64,000 bases of DNA, taken from NCBI GenBank assembly GCA_036877525.1, contig JAZGTH010000001.1:7507001-7571000 (forward strand), written 5' to 3'. The DNA is from Chromobotia macracanthus (taxonomy: Eukaryota > Chordata > Actinopteri > Cypriniformes > Botiidae). The position numbers and the translations under genes were made by a program. The notes under the pieces were generated by a model, which saw only the letters and a program-made list of their open reading frames with translations, had not been told where the DNA came from and did no database searches. Each line of letters starts with the position of its first letter. Position 1 is the stretch's first letter. Positions 11,908 to 21,951 of the stretch are shown here, in pieces.

Positions 11908-12268
11908 TGTCAGAAGACCGCATTGCATGAGAGTCTGTGTACATGCATGGTGTGGCACTGACATTGATTGTACTTGTATGATGATAAGAGATTGCACTAT
12001 TGGAGGAGGGGTTGCTTGGGGGAAGGTGTCAGGGAGGGACCAGAGAAGGGAGAATTTTAGTTTTGGTTGTGATTTTTCCAGTGAGAGAAGTATTTTTGTC
12101 ATTTTGTTTGTGTGTTCTTTGGTTTTGTTTAACTTTTCGCTCGGGAATAAAAGACACCTCCTGATAATCACTCTAGTCTGTACCATTATAGGCAATAAAT
12201 TGTCACGATTTGATGAATTGCAAGAATCCTTTCTCCTGTCTGTCTTTGGACATTTTCACATCATCACA
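11908..12268 (+). mobile_element. 5' LTR of a Ty3/gypsy-like element
   Basis: The stretch runs from a TGTCAGAAG start to a TCACATCATCA end and is followed at about 12270 by 'ttggtgtcagaagtg', a primer-binding-site-like sequence typical of gypsy elements. It contains the polyadenylation word AATAAA near 12145. The 3' portion ('aagaatcctttctcctgtctgtctttgg') recurs at 13783-13811, interpreted as the remnant 3' LTR. Confidence 0.6.
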
Positions 12269-13815
12269 TTGGTGTCAGAAGTGAAATTTGTTGCCATAAC
12301 CTCCAGTCATGATTCCTAGAAGACAATGAAGAACAATCCAGTAAGATCTGGAAATGGAAGTTGACATGAGTGAAAACAGTGATGTGCATGTTATAGAGGG
12401 ACTTGCTGCTGACTAGCACCTTTACGTCCACAGCCTCACTTACCTGGGAGGCATATTAAGGGCTTCTAAGCCCTTTTCCGCTGCTCCCACAAATAACCAT
12501 GTATAACCCAAAGATTTCCCTCTTTCTGAACCCACTGGTTGTGTCCACATGCATTCTGACTTGTCGTTAATGAATAACTTGCAGCTGACATTGGATCTTT
12601 TTTAAGTCCGTCCCTAGCTGTTTCAGCTGTTTCTTTCCACTTGGTCCTAGAGCCCCCTGTCAAAGATTTTGGGCTGACCTGCTGTACATTTCCCCAACCT
12701 GTAAGTGCAACCAATTTTACTGACACCTGAACAGAGGTGCAGTAAGACTTGTAGCTGTTTGAACTTAGGGTGCTATGACATCATATTTCACCTATGAGGC
12801 ATTTCAGATGAAGTTTGAGCTGGTGAGCAAGATTAATGGCTGGGAAGAAGATGAGCAGGTGGGTCAGTTAGCAGCAGCATTAGAGGGCGACACGCAACAG
12901 GTATTGTTGGATGTCCAGGGGAGTCAGGTTCATAGTGTTGAGGCATTGCATAAGGCTCTGTCAAATAATTTTGGGGATGTTACATCCCCAATGGCACTAC
13001 AGCAACAGTTCCAGGAGCACCACCGACTACCTCTGGAGCTCTTGGGTGTGTTTATGGCCGATCTGTGACACTTAGCTCACTGCAGCTATCCTACTGTCAG
13101 TGAAAGTGCATTTGCTTTTGTGAGGGGTCTGACCCCAGATGGCCAGAAGACTGCAGCTGTTTGCGACTGGCCAGTCCCATGCAGCCTTAGACAGTTACAG
13201 GCTTTTCTTGGGATGGCATCGTATTATCGGAAATTATTATTCGTCCCTTAATTAGCTACAGTTGCTGCTCCCCTCCATTAATTGACAATAAAGGCACAAT
13301 GGTCCGCATGGTTCATAAAGGAGGTCTACATGGGAATAGTAGTTTTTTCTGACTGGTGGTGAGGGGCTGACCCCCAGAGGAAATTGGTTTGTGCTGGTTG
13401 CTATGGACTACTTTATGAAGTGACTGGAGGAGTATGCTGTTCCCAGTCAGGAAAGTTTGCTTGCTTTAGGGTTCCTGCTGAGGTGCCAAGAGAGGAATTT
13501 TCTCTCTTAGTTGTCCCGGCAGCTTGGCCCCTGAAAAACAAGGACAACTCCCCTGCATCCCCAGAACAATGGGTTGGTGAAGCGTTATAATCAAACCCTT
13601 GCCACCTAGTTGGACCTGTGTGTGAGCCAGGATCAAAAGGACTGGGATCTTTAATTGTCATTGATTCTGCTTGCCAGTCGGTGCGGTGCACGAGGCTACC
13701 AGCTGTACACCAGCACTCCTCATGCTGGGCTGTGAGCTTAGACTCCATTGTTGCAATAAATCAGCCTGGTTGGATGTACTGGAAGAATCCTTTCTCCTGT
13801 CTGTCTTTGGAAATT
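12269..13815 (+). mobile_element. Degenerate Ty3/gypsy-like retrotransposon body and 3' LTR remnant
   Basis: The 12775-13068 frame encodes a gag-like protein with FQMKFELVSKINGW, QLAAALEGDTQQVLLD and ALSNNFGD, matching the fish gypsy gag pattern. After an internal deletion, 13160-13240 encodes the motif DWPVPCSLRQLQAFLGMASYYRK, the end of the reverse transcriptase running into the RNase H region. The 3' LTR piece is about 13613-13815. A further frame just beyond (YWWPNIA at about 13825) looks like the integrase zinc-binding end and suggests rearrangement. Many stops; not functional. Confidence 0.65.
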
Positions 13816-14049
13816 GGAAAAAGATTGGTACTGGTGGCCCAACATAGCAGTTTATCTTCCGGTCACCTACTCTGCATACTCTGCTACCAACCCCCCTTAT
13901 TTCCTTGGTCAGGAAAACCATCTGAGGTTCCAGCTGTGGACCACTGGTTCCGCCAGAGCGAGAGAGTGTGGGACTCAGCTCACATACATCCCGTACACCC
14001 GGACCTGTGACACAAAGAAAAGGACTCAGAACATTCCTAAGCTAAGTAG

Positions 14050-14980
14050 CTGTTAAGCTAACCAGCTCTAGCTACCTTATCTGTTTGTAAACATTGTTGA
14101 TGTTTACCATAACGTTTTCTCTGATCCATTTGTTGATGTTTTACACTGTTGTTGAATAAACCAGCAGTATTTATAATTACGTTCTGTTTCCCTTGTATGT
14201 ATGCTTGTGTGTATGCATAAACCCATCTACTGCTAAGACATCAACTCCATTATACAGGTGGAAATATATTTAGATTAAGCACTTAACATGGCTTAATGCA
14301 TTAGAACAATGAGATTTAAAATAAAGTTAATAAAGCATACTATGCACAGGGAAGCAGAAGAATGCAGAATATGATCGCAACGAGCAGTTTCACGGTTTTC
14401 CTCTCCCCTGCGCCATGCTTGACAAGTACACACTGCGCGTGCATGCACATTTGTGAGAAGCTGCGCTGTTGTTATAGTATTAATAGTGAATATTTGTATT
14501 GAAGGCATACATTTAATAGAAAATTAATATAAATTTTACATAGAAATTTAAATAAAATAGTTTAAAAAATACTTTACCTCAGAAAATAATGTCTTCGGAA
14601 CGTCCGGCTGCGCTGGCAGTTACCTCAGACCCCAGCTTATATACCTGTTGCTAGGTACTTTCGCTGGCTTTTCACACAGAATTTAGAGTTCCAAAATGTA
14701 TATATTTTCTTTTTTATGCATTTGTTTAAAAAAATCTAAAAAGTAAATTTATGAAATAATACACTAAAAATTCATTCCCTCAGTTGCAGTGAGTAATGGA
14801 GTCTCCGAAAACTTGCATATTTAAGTTCAGTTAACTTGGCACTTGGCACTAATGTACTTAAACTATTAAGTTCACATAATCTGATGTTAATTTGATGTGT
14901 GTGATTAAAAGGCACAACTTTTTCTATTTTGGTCATTAAAAGTGACATATATGGTAAACCATGCTTAAAATGTGAACATA
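14050..14980. other. Intergenic DNA with no supported gene
   Basis: The region is AT-rich. I see no domain, splice-bounded exon or clear repeat boundary in it. Confidence 0.4.
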
Positions 14981-14984
14981 GTTA

Positions 14985-15060
14985 TTTCCTGCCAGCTGTG
15001 GGATTCAAACCTGCGACCCTTGTTTTACAAGGCACTCAATCGTTACACTGCAAAACAAAC
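14985..15060 (-). repeat. tRNA-derived SINE-like fragment
   Basis: On the minus strand, 'gggtcgcaggtttgaatccca' is a tRNA T-arm with a B-box-like core (GGTTTGAATCC), preceded by an anticodon-arm-like 'ccttgtaaaacaagg'. The 5' half of a tRNA is not recognisable, so this is more likely a SINE head or decayed tRNA pseudogene than a functional tRNA. Confidence 0.45.
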
Positions 15061-15259
15061 TTTGCTGTTTTATATTTTTATGTTTAATCAACCTGGCAGC
15101 AAATTTTAAGTTGAAAATACTTGATTCAACCAAGCCAAGTTGATTCAACCTAAAAATTCAAGGCAGCAAACTTTTTTTTACAGTGTACAAATGAGTAACT
15201 CATACTTTTTTAAGTTTTAGTTAATTCACTCAGGTACAGACAACCTTAGTCTTTACAGT

Positions 15260-15660
15260 GTACCTGGCCAAAAAAATGTGTAATAAGGGTGAGGCTGAAG
15301 CCATGTTGGAATCCATTTGCAGAAGTTTATTAGAAAAATAGTTCAACAATCCAAAACGTGAAGCAAAAATCGAGGTCACAGGCAAAATAGTCAAAATCAC
15401 AGCAAACAAATAAAGTCCAATCAGCAAACAAGCAAAAGGGTAATCCAAAAGGCAAAAGTCCAGAGAAACAGGCAATAAATCAAACAAGTAGCAATCAAAA
15501 AGACAAATAGAAATGCTCTGTAAGGCAGTAGAACTGGCAATACTTTGCCAGGCCTGTTTGGCCTGGCCATGCTTAAATGGCTGCCAAACAGGAAATTATC
15601 GTAGAAGCAGAGGGAGCGGTACCAGTCAATACTTGGGCAAGGGCTCCCTCTGCTGATGTG
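15260..15660 (-). repeat. Antisense LTR-like fragment
   Basis: It has an A-rich 'gcaaaa/tccaaaa' tract with repeated 'caaacaag' words, then 'gcttaaatggc' and a GC-richer end. This is the same layout as 10856-11160 and resembles an LTR read backwards. No target duplication was found. Confidence 0.4.
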
Positions 15661-15789
15661 GCATTACAAAATGTTTATTTCTTTATTAGTCCATTTTATT
15701 TATTCTTTAAATGGTACACTCAAAAGTGTCAATAATTGTGGCCAACAAATTAGAAAATATATTTAATTTTGAGAAAACACTTCAATATT

Positions 15790-15960
15790 ATCATTCTGTG
15801 CCCCAGAATGGTTCAGCCCACACAAGGTCTGTGTGGGTTTTCTGGTTGCAAGCCCACAGTGGGCTGGCCCACAGAAAACCCTCATGGGGGCCCAAAAGGG
15901 TAAAATCACATGGGCCCTGCATGGGCTAACCCATATGGGGCCCGTGTGGGGCCCACTTGG
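15790..15960. repeat. GC-rich palindromic repeat cluster (GGGCCC/CCCACA words)
   Basis: Repeated, mutually complementary words such as cccaca, tgtggg, gggccc and catggg pack about 170 bp and would fold on themselves. The block is far more GC-rich than its surroundings. It is possibly the inner part of a small DNA transposon. Confidence 0.55.
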
Positions 15961-16516
15961 AGTTTAATGTGTTGGTTTGTTAAAGGCATGTTTGCTGTGG
16001 TGGCACTGCACTTCTTTTGCAGTGTGCAATCCCCTTAAATGCTTTCTCTATTTATTATAACCAATGAAAATATTTCAGTTTCCAACAAATCAAATCGCTG
16101 ACTCACTTTATCGTTTATTATTGTAGAAATTCAGGCTGTTGGCACCACAGACGGATCTATCCCCTACCCCAATACCTTTTTATTCTCAACTGATCTTCCC
16201 CTAAACCACTCATCAAAACACCTTCTTGACTACTCTATCCACTCCAAGCCGTCTCACCTAGAGCCCTGCATATTATACAACATGGAAATGCTTCCAATCA
16301 TCCTACCTCTCACATAACCTGCCACTTCCACATCCCCTAATTAATATCTTATCTCTACAGCATTAAAGGCATTCAAGCCGGATCCATTTAAGCAATATAC
16401 ATTTTTCCATAAGTTAATCTAAGGCAGAACCTTCTCTCGCAATTAAAAACTCACAACCCTCCCTCCTCATCAAAAGCTTAACACAAAATACCTGCCCTGT
16501 TACCAGAAAACCTATT
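15961..16516. other. Intergenic DNA left of the nested LTR complex
   Basis: No gene or bounded repeat was recognised. The interval ends exactly where the TGTCAGGG LTR start is seen. Confidence 0.35.
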
Positions 16517-16763
16517 TGTCAGGGTCCTGGCTTCTTTGCTTGATCTTTTGTGATCTGTGTCTCTTGTCTTTGTGTGGAAGCACATGGCCATTGTTTGTTT
16601 ACTGTGTGCCATGTGCTCTCCTGTCTTGAGTCCTCTTGTTATTATCCTATTATTTGTTCATGCCCTTCACCTGCTGAGGAAGATTTTAGTAACCAAAATA
16701 TAAAGGAATCATGTGCAAATTATTTGACCATTATAGTTCTATTCTACATTTAACTATGCAAGC

Positions 16764-17118
16764 TGTCAGGGAGCAGGAGAAACAAACCCAGTCGCAGACA
16801 GCGTGAAACTGAAAAATCCCTTTAATAACAAACTTAAAGAAAGAACAAAACAACAACCCACGAGGGGGCCAAACGGAAACCAAGCACAGGCTTAAAAATA
16901 AAACTCAAGGTCTCCAAAAAACTGGAACTAAAAAACGAAACCAAAAACAGGCGAGACGGAGACTACGAGGTTACAAGAACAAGATTACAAAGTTACAAAA
17001 TCACAAAGTTACAAAAGTACAAGATAACAAGACGAACCGACACAAAACAGAAAACACAGGGGCATTAAATAGCACAAAGACAACGACTAACAGGTGCGTG
17101 AAATTTGTGAGAAATTAG
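16764..17118 (-). mobile_element. Antisense LTR fragment inserted in the provirus 5' LTR
   Basis: The left LTR runs in parallel with the right LTR up to 'atgcaagc' (16763), and homology resumes near 17119 ('cttg..acaataaagtctatctttt'). The intervening block starts TGTCAGGGAGCAGG. Its reverse complement ends in GGGTT...CCCTGACA with an upstream AATAAA-like word, as in the 54317-54540 LTR family. The right boundary is uncertain and no target duplication was found. Confidence 0.6.
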
Positions 17119-17665
17119 AAAACTTGGCTTGATTGTTTCAACAATAAAGTCTATCTTTTGCATCAAAACCTGAGACTCAAGAGTGTTTCTTCAAATAAAG
17201 AAGAGGGAAACCACAACAACTGGCATCACAAACAGGATAGAAAAGAACGGTGAAGTGGACCATGGCGGGCGGATTCTGGACGAACAACGCAACATTTGGC
17301 CAAAGGTAAGCAGTTTTTGCTTATATAGTTAGGTTGTGTTGTTTGCCAGAGGTGCTCATGATGAGACATTTTAAGTTCTTCTAAATTCATCGAACTAAAT
17401 CGAATGGAACAAAAAAAATAAATAAAAAGAAAAAAGGGGTTTTAATTATCTTTTAATTCAAAAGCACTAAATGCATGCATTGATCTGTGTTTTCTGTTGA
17501 ATTGGTCTTGAGGAAAACAGTGAAGACAGATTTTAATGTTTCTATATGTGTAGAGATTAGGTTAGATGATACTAGTGTTAAAAGAGAAGCGCTGGTAAGT
17601 CCTTGTATTCCCTATTTTAAATAAAGGAGCGCAGGGGAAATACATACCATGGGCTTCGCAGGATC

Positions 17666-18089
17666 TTGAGGGGCTGGTTGCTTGCCTCCCTGCACGAGGG
17701 GCCTGGGAAATGGATTAGAGTATTTGAAGAAGAAACTTTGGTCAAGCTTTTAGCTGTGGGAGACGTCAAAGCACTCCTGGCAAAAATTATAGGAGTAGCA
17801 AAGGTGGAAGAAATCCTTCAAGCATCTGGCTTAGAGAGAGCTGTAGACTCATTACATAGATGGTACTACTTTAAATGTATACCGCCCCACCGTGTGGCAA
17901 GCACTACGTGCTGAATATCCAACCAGAGTTGACCCTAAAGCATTGAAAGGCAAGCAGTTGGGGGAAACTGAAAACCCAGTCACATATATTCAGAGACAAT
18001 TGAAAAGATGGAAGCAAGAGACTGAAGGGAATCCAGAAGGAGACCCTCTAATGGCTACATTGTTGAGAAATGCTGTAATAGAAGCCATG
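17666..18089 (+). pseudogene. Endogenous retrovirus gag remnant, left part
   Basis: Two overlapping frames (17666-17914, then 17892-18089) encode a capsid-like protein. The second has ENPVTYIQRQ and a charged KRWKQETEG stretch, in the position of a capsid major-homology region. A frameshift lies where the two frames overlap. The reading frame is cut at 18089 by a solo LTR and resumes on its far side. Confidence 0.6.
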
Positions 18090-18689
18090 TGTTAGGGCCT
18101 CGGTGTGGGTTTCCGTGCCTTGTGTTTTCTGTCAGAGCACGTTTTGTTTGGACAGTTCGCCACATGCTCCTGCATCTTCATCTCCCTGCCCCCTTGTTCC
18201 TTCATTTCTAATTATTACCCTCAACTGCTCTGGTTTAATTTCCTCCTCTATTTTAGTCTCTCGTGTTTGATGTCTATTGTCAGATCGTCTCGGTTGTTAC
18301 CGTTTTCCTGACTGCTCTTGTCTTGTTCCGTTATTGAGACTTTAGCCAGTATCTGTCTTGTTCTCTGTTTGTTTTCCCCTTTTTTTTTGTTGTAGTTCGC
18401 CAAACCAGTTCCTCTCACTCTCTCTCTACTCTCTCTCCCTTCCCGGATCGTGCAGTGCCGCTCCTGCTTCCCCTCTCCTCTCCGCCTGGCCACCCACACC
18501 TCCACCCATCCACCACTTAGCCACTCTCCTGCTCTGCCCGTCACCCTCCCGGTTTCCGCTGCCTTCCTCTCTTCATCCCCACCTGTGCCGGAGCTGCTGT
18601 TCTTTTGTTTCTAATCTCTCAGTTTAAAAGTGTATTACTCTGTTTAAATAAAAACTGATTGCCACTTGGATTTCTTGTCATCTGTGACA
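18090..18689 (+). mobile_element. Solo LTR inserted in the retroviral gag region
   Basis: A 600-bp unit begins TGTTAGGGCC and ends ATCTGTGACA. It is flanked on both sides by CCATG (18085-18089 and 18690-18694), a clean 5-bp target-site duplication. It contains a polyadenylation-type AATAAA near 18648 and a long pyrimidine-rich middle (18400-18560). The gag frame left of it continues in register to its right when the LTR and one duplication are skipped, so the insertion came after the provirus. Confidence 0.85.
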
Positions 18690-18980
18690 CCATGCCACAA
18701 GCTGTAAAGAATAAGTTAGAAGATGTAGTTGGTCTGAACTCCAAAACACAAAGAATTTTGCACCCATGTATCTCATGCAGTGGAACTGTACAGAAAAAAT
18801 TAACAAAAGCTCCTGCCCCTATCACATCAATGTTTATGTTCAGCAGCAAGGTCCTCTTGAGTGGAAAAGATAACTGAAGCCACGGGGACAGAGAGGGAGA
18901 GGCAGAGCTATACATTTTCCTGCAGGAGTGTGCTGGGGTTGTGGACAGCTGGGATATAACAAAAGAGACTGCCCTATCAA
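18690..18980 (+). pseudogene. Retroviral gag remnant, right part, with altered zinc knuckle
   Basis: The frame continues the gag protein after the solo LTR. At 18931-18972 a 14-residue zinc-knuckle pattern can be read with all three cysteines at the right spacing, but the position expected to be histidine is tyrosine. A nucleocapsid of this kind normally binds viral RNA; this copy is decayed. Confidence 0.5.
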
Positions 18981-19155
18981 TCCATGGCTACAGACACTCA
19001 GAGTTGGAAGGGGAGCGGATTGGCAGGCACCTTTTCGTGGTCCTGTAAACCCCTGGGGAGGCCCAAATGAAAAATACTAGGGGTGCCCAGAGAATCCTAT
19101 AGGGGAGAGTCAACTTCCAATTATAACAACTAATTAAGCAAACCAAGAACCTGTA

Positions 19156-19509
19156 TTGCAAACTGAAGTAGAAGGGGAAACCATACCCATTATGATAGAC
19201 GCAGGAGCAGTTTATACAGTACGTGTAAAGTTAAATTATGCCTCACGCCTCCCCATGTCTGGAACGTTTGTAAAGACAGTAGGATTCTTGGGACAGATAC
19301 AGCTGATTCCTATGACTGCTCCAATCTGCCTGCAAACAAAAAACAAACGTGTGACCATGCCTATCCTGACATCAAATCAGACTCTTATTAATCTGTTGGG
19401 AAAGGATGCATTGTGTAAATTGGGTTTACAAATTTGGTGTTCTACAGAGGGAGTATATGTAGACATAAAGGGAACCCAAATGATGATCTCTGAGCCAAAA
19501 GCACGATGA
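19156..19509 (+). pseudogene. Retroviral protease-like frame
   Basis: An open frame of about 117 codons has a retropepsin-type active-site triplet written as Asp-Ala-Gly (residue region MIDAGA) instead of Asp-Thr/Ser-Gly, and a downstream LLGKDAL resembling the family's second conserved motif (ILGRD). Retropepsins cleave the viral polyproteins. Position between gag and polymerase agrees. The Thr-to-Ala change suggests loss of activity. Confidence 0.6.
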
Positions 19510-20279
19510 AATATGACCCCTTGAGAAATGCAGATATAGAAAAAGGAATGGCAGGAAGGAACTAAAGAGCAAAAAATTGAAATGACCTCACAATATATCA
19601 TAATAGGTAAACAGGGAGCAGCCATGAAAATAACAGAAAATGAGTTCATACAGAGATGGTTCAATGTAAATAAGTCTGTGCCACATATGTCTTTATATGT
19701 AGGGAAAAATTGGGAAACAAAGGATCTAAAGACCAATGATGAAAAAAGCTGCACAAAGCAAATGGGAGCCTACAATAAATCCATTGATTTTTCATTTTTC
19801 TAACAAGAATTACATAAAAAGAGATTCCATTAAAGTGCTTTCAAAATTAGCCCAAGGAGGTCACAAAATATCTAAACCAAACTGCAATATTGGCTGCCAC
19901 AAGTTGAATACCTAGGGTGATTAATCGCATATGGCACAAAGGCCATAGCCCCAATGTTCTATAAGCCCCAAGGCATAAGTAAAGCACTATTGCCACAAAC
20001 AGTAGGCCAGATGATGACCTTTTTAGGAATGACTGGCTTCAGTAGTGATTGTTTAGAAGATTGCTATAAAAATAGCAAAGAAGATTGCTATATATGCTAT
20101 AAAAACAGCCCCATTGAAAGAGCTTAGTAACAAAAGATACCCAAAGCATTTGGCATTCACATGAAGGGCATATTGTTGCATCTTAAACGTCTTTATCCTA
20201 GATGCACATGGTTCTGACCATTGTGCAAAGGGGGAAGTAATAAGGAAGATTAAACAACAAGGGTATTGGTCTCAAATAA

Positions 20280-20700
20280 CAACACCAATAGGTCATATAC
20301 CCCTACCTGAATGACCTTTCAAACACTTGGTGATGGTTTATGTGGATATGATGAAACGAGTACTGGGCAAGAGATACATGATTATGGTCATCGACAGATT
20401 TAACCGTTGGGTAGAAGCAATACCGTTGGTTGATATAATACTGATGAAGGGGCAGGAACAGTAATTAAATTTTTGACGAGAGAAGAGTTTTCCAGATTTG
20501 GAATCCCATCAGAAATAAGTTCAGACAATGGATCAGCCTTCATCCAAAAAACTGTAAAACAAATATTACAACACTTGGCCAACTTGGGAGAGAGGGACCC
20601 TGCAAAGTTGTGACAGCTGCTCCAACAGCCGTTAAAGTGGAAGGAAGCACCACTTGGTACCATCTGAACCACTGCATGAAAGTTCCCAAAGTAAGATCAG
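20280..20700 (+). pseudogene. Retroviral integrase remnant
   Basis: The frame after 20310 shows the first catalytic aspartate context (VYVDMM), MVIDRFNRWVEAIP and, after a frame change, SSDNGSAF with the second aspartate. This is the D,D part of the DDE integrase core that inserts proviral DNA. The segment around 20625-20680 (GSTTWYHLNHC) fits an integrase C-terminus. Frameshifts and a deletion near 20590 disable it. Confidence 0.65.
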
Positions 20701-20819
20701 AAAGAGAAGGAGAAAAAGCTGAAGGAAAGAAGTCAAAACGGAGTCAAACATTGCAGGGTGATAAAGTGCAAAGTCTTGAAATCCTTGAGAAAACTATAGA
20801 AAAACTAAGCAGGAAAATG

Positions 20820-20963
20820 AAGAAAATAGGTTGGGTAACATCAATCGTCACATTCTTATTGTTACTTAATGGAAACCACAATCAATGCTGGAAAAAGACA
20901 ATAAAATGTGAGACTGGTTTGATCCAAAATTGGGAAATTGGGGAGCATGGATTGCTAAATTAG
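20820..20963 (+). pseudogene. Possible envelope leader fragment of the provirus
   Basis: A methionine followed by a hydrophobic stretch (WVTSIVTFLLLL) resembles a signal peptide at the expected place downstream of integrase. The rest of an envelope gene is not recognisable before the 3' LTR. Confidence 0.3.
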
Positions 20964-21951
20964 GAATGTTTTGGGGAATCTCAATCTCAATTTTGTTGTG
21001 TACTTCCCATATTAAAGTCTTTAGTTATAAAAGCCACAGTTAAGCAAATGCAAATATTAAGATGCCAAGATAAGAAATTAATTCTAGTAGATATCAAGGA
21101 TATACATGATCAAGACTGGGATTCACAAACATCGGATGAGGATTGAAGCAATTTTAATGAGGACGAAGATGAAGAATAAAGATGAGCTATGCCCTGGGCG
21201 TAAGTGCTAGCCTGACCTCTCCCCAAGGGAGAGGTTATTTTGGTTATTTTTGGAAATGTTATTTTGGTTAACATTTATTTTATTTATTTTTTTTTTTAAT
21301 GTACTTTATTTTAGCTTTAAGGTATTCTACATAACTGTGACAACCACGTGTAGGGCTGAAATAAATGCTTGCCCATGCTTATAACACTTATAATAAGAGA
21401 CAGAATCTTTTACTCCTTTTTAGTCAAGTGTGAGAGGAGAAGTTTGGTCATCCTCTCATCCTCTCTAAGTGCTGTTGCATAAAACGGTCATTATTAACAA
21501 AACTGTGTGACTTGACTTAGTCACTAGATAGCTTAACAGAGGAGACTGAATTATGAAACTGCACTTTGGGTAAAGGTAATGAAAGTGAGACGTAAACGTC
21601 TCAAAGGGGAATATGAATAAGATTTTATTAACCACAATATAAAGGAATCATGCATAAATTATTTGACTATTATAGTTCTATTCTACATTTAAATGTGCAA
21701 GCACGTCTCTTGATATTGTTTTGGTATTTTAACAATAAAGTCTATCTTTTGGCATCAAAACCTGAGACTCAAGAGTGTTTCTTCAAATAAAGAAGAGGGA
21801 AACCACAACACTGCCTGCCCTCGTTACCTGCCTTGTTTGCTTCCCTTATTTAATGCTGTTGTATTTGTTGTCTTGTGCAGGTGTATGGTTACCTGTTACC
21901 TGTTGTGAAAAGCTGTTCTGCAACTGGGTTCTTCCCTCACAGTTCATGACA

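Larger units (their letters stand above)
16675..21810 (+). mobile_element. Defective endogenous retrovirus, complete LTR to LTR
   Basis: The left LTR is 16675-17215 (enlarged by an insertion) and the right LTR is about 21613-21810, near 200 bp. Both start TGA(A/G)..AAGATTTTA and end CACAACA. A 4-bp target duplication CTGC flanks them (16671-16674 and 21811-21814). A primer-binding-site-like 'tggcatcacaaacagg' follows the left LTR, and a purine run 'aaagggga' precedes the right one. The interior in order: gag frames (17666-18095, continuing after 18690), a zinc-knuckle region (18931-18972), an aspartic-protease-like frame (19156-19509), remnants of polymerase, an integrase core (about 20300-20580) and a possible envelope leader. 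Frames are broken at many points and large parts of reverse transcriptase and envelope are missing. Confidence 0.85.
16517..21951 (+). mobile_element. Older LTR (TGTCAGGG...CATGACA) split by an endogenous retrovirus
   Basis: The left part 16517-16674 begins 'tgtcagggtcctggctt' and the right part 21811-21951 ends 'gggttcttccctcacagttcatgaca'. Without the inserted provirus this leaves an LTR of about 300 bp. The solo LTR at 54317-54540 begins with the same 16 bases and ends with a similar 'gggttcttccc...ctgaca', so both belong to one family. I could not find a matching target-site duplication around it. Confidence 0.65.

Noticed and set aside
13413..14010. Several overlapping open frames on both strands
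   Set aside because: They lie in the collapsed gypsy element. Only short plus-strand motifs were recognisable, so no separate gene is called.
16985..17035. Repeated 'aagttacaaaa' words as a possible CRISPR-like or iteron array
   Set aside because: The units are short and irregular without spacers, in a eukaryotic LTR fragment; simple tandem decay is sufficient.
18358..18627. Ser/Pro/Leu-rich 89-codon open frame
   Set aside because: It lies entirely inside the solo LTR's pyrimidine-rich middle; the open frame follows from composition.
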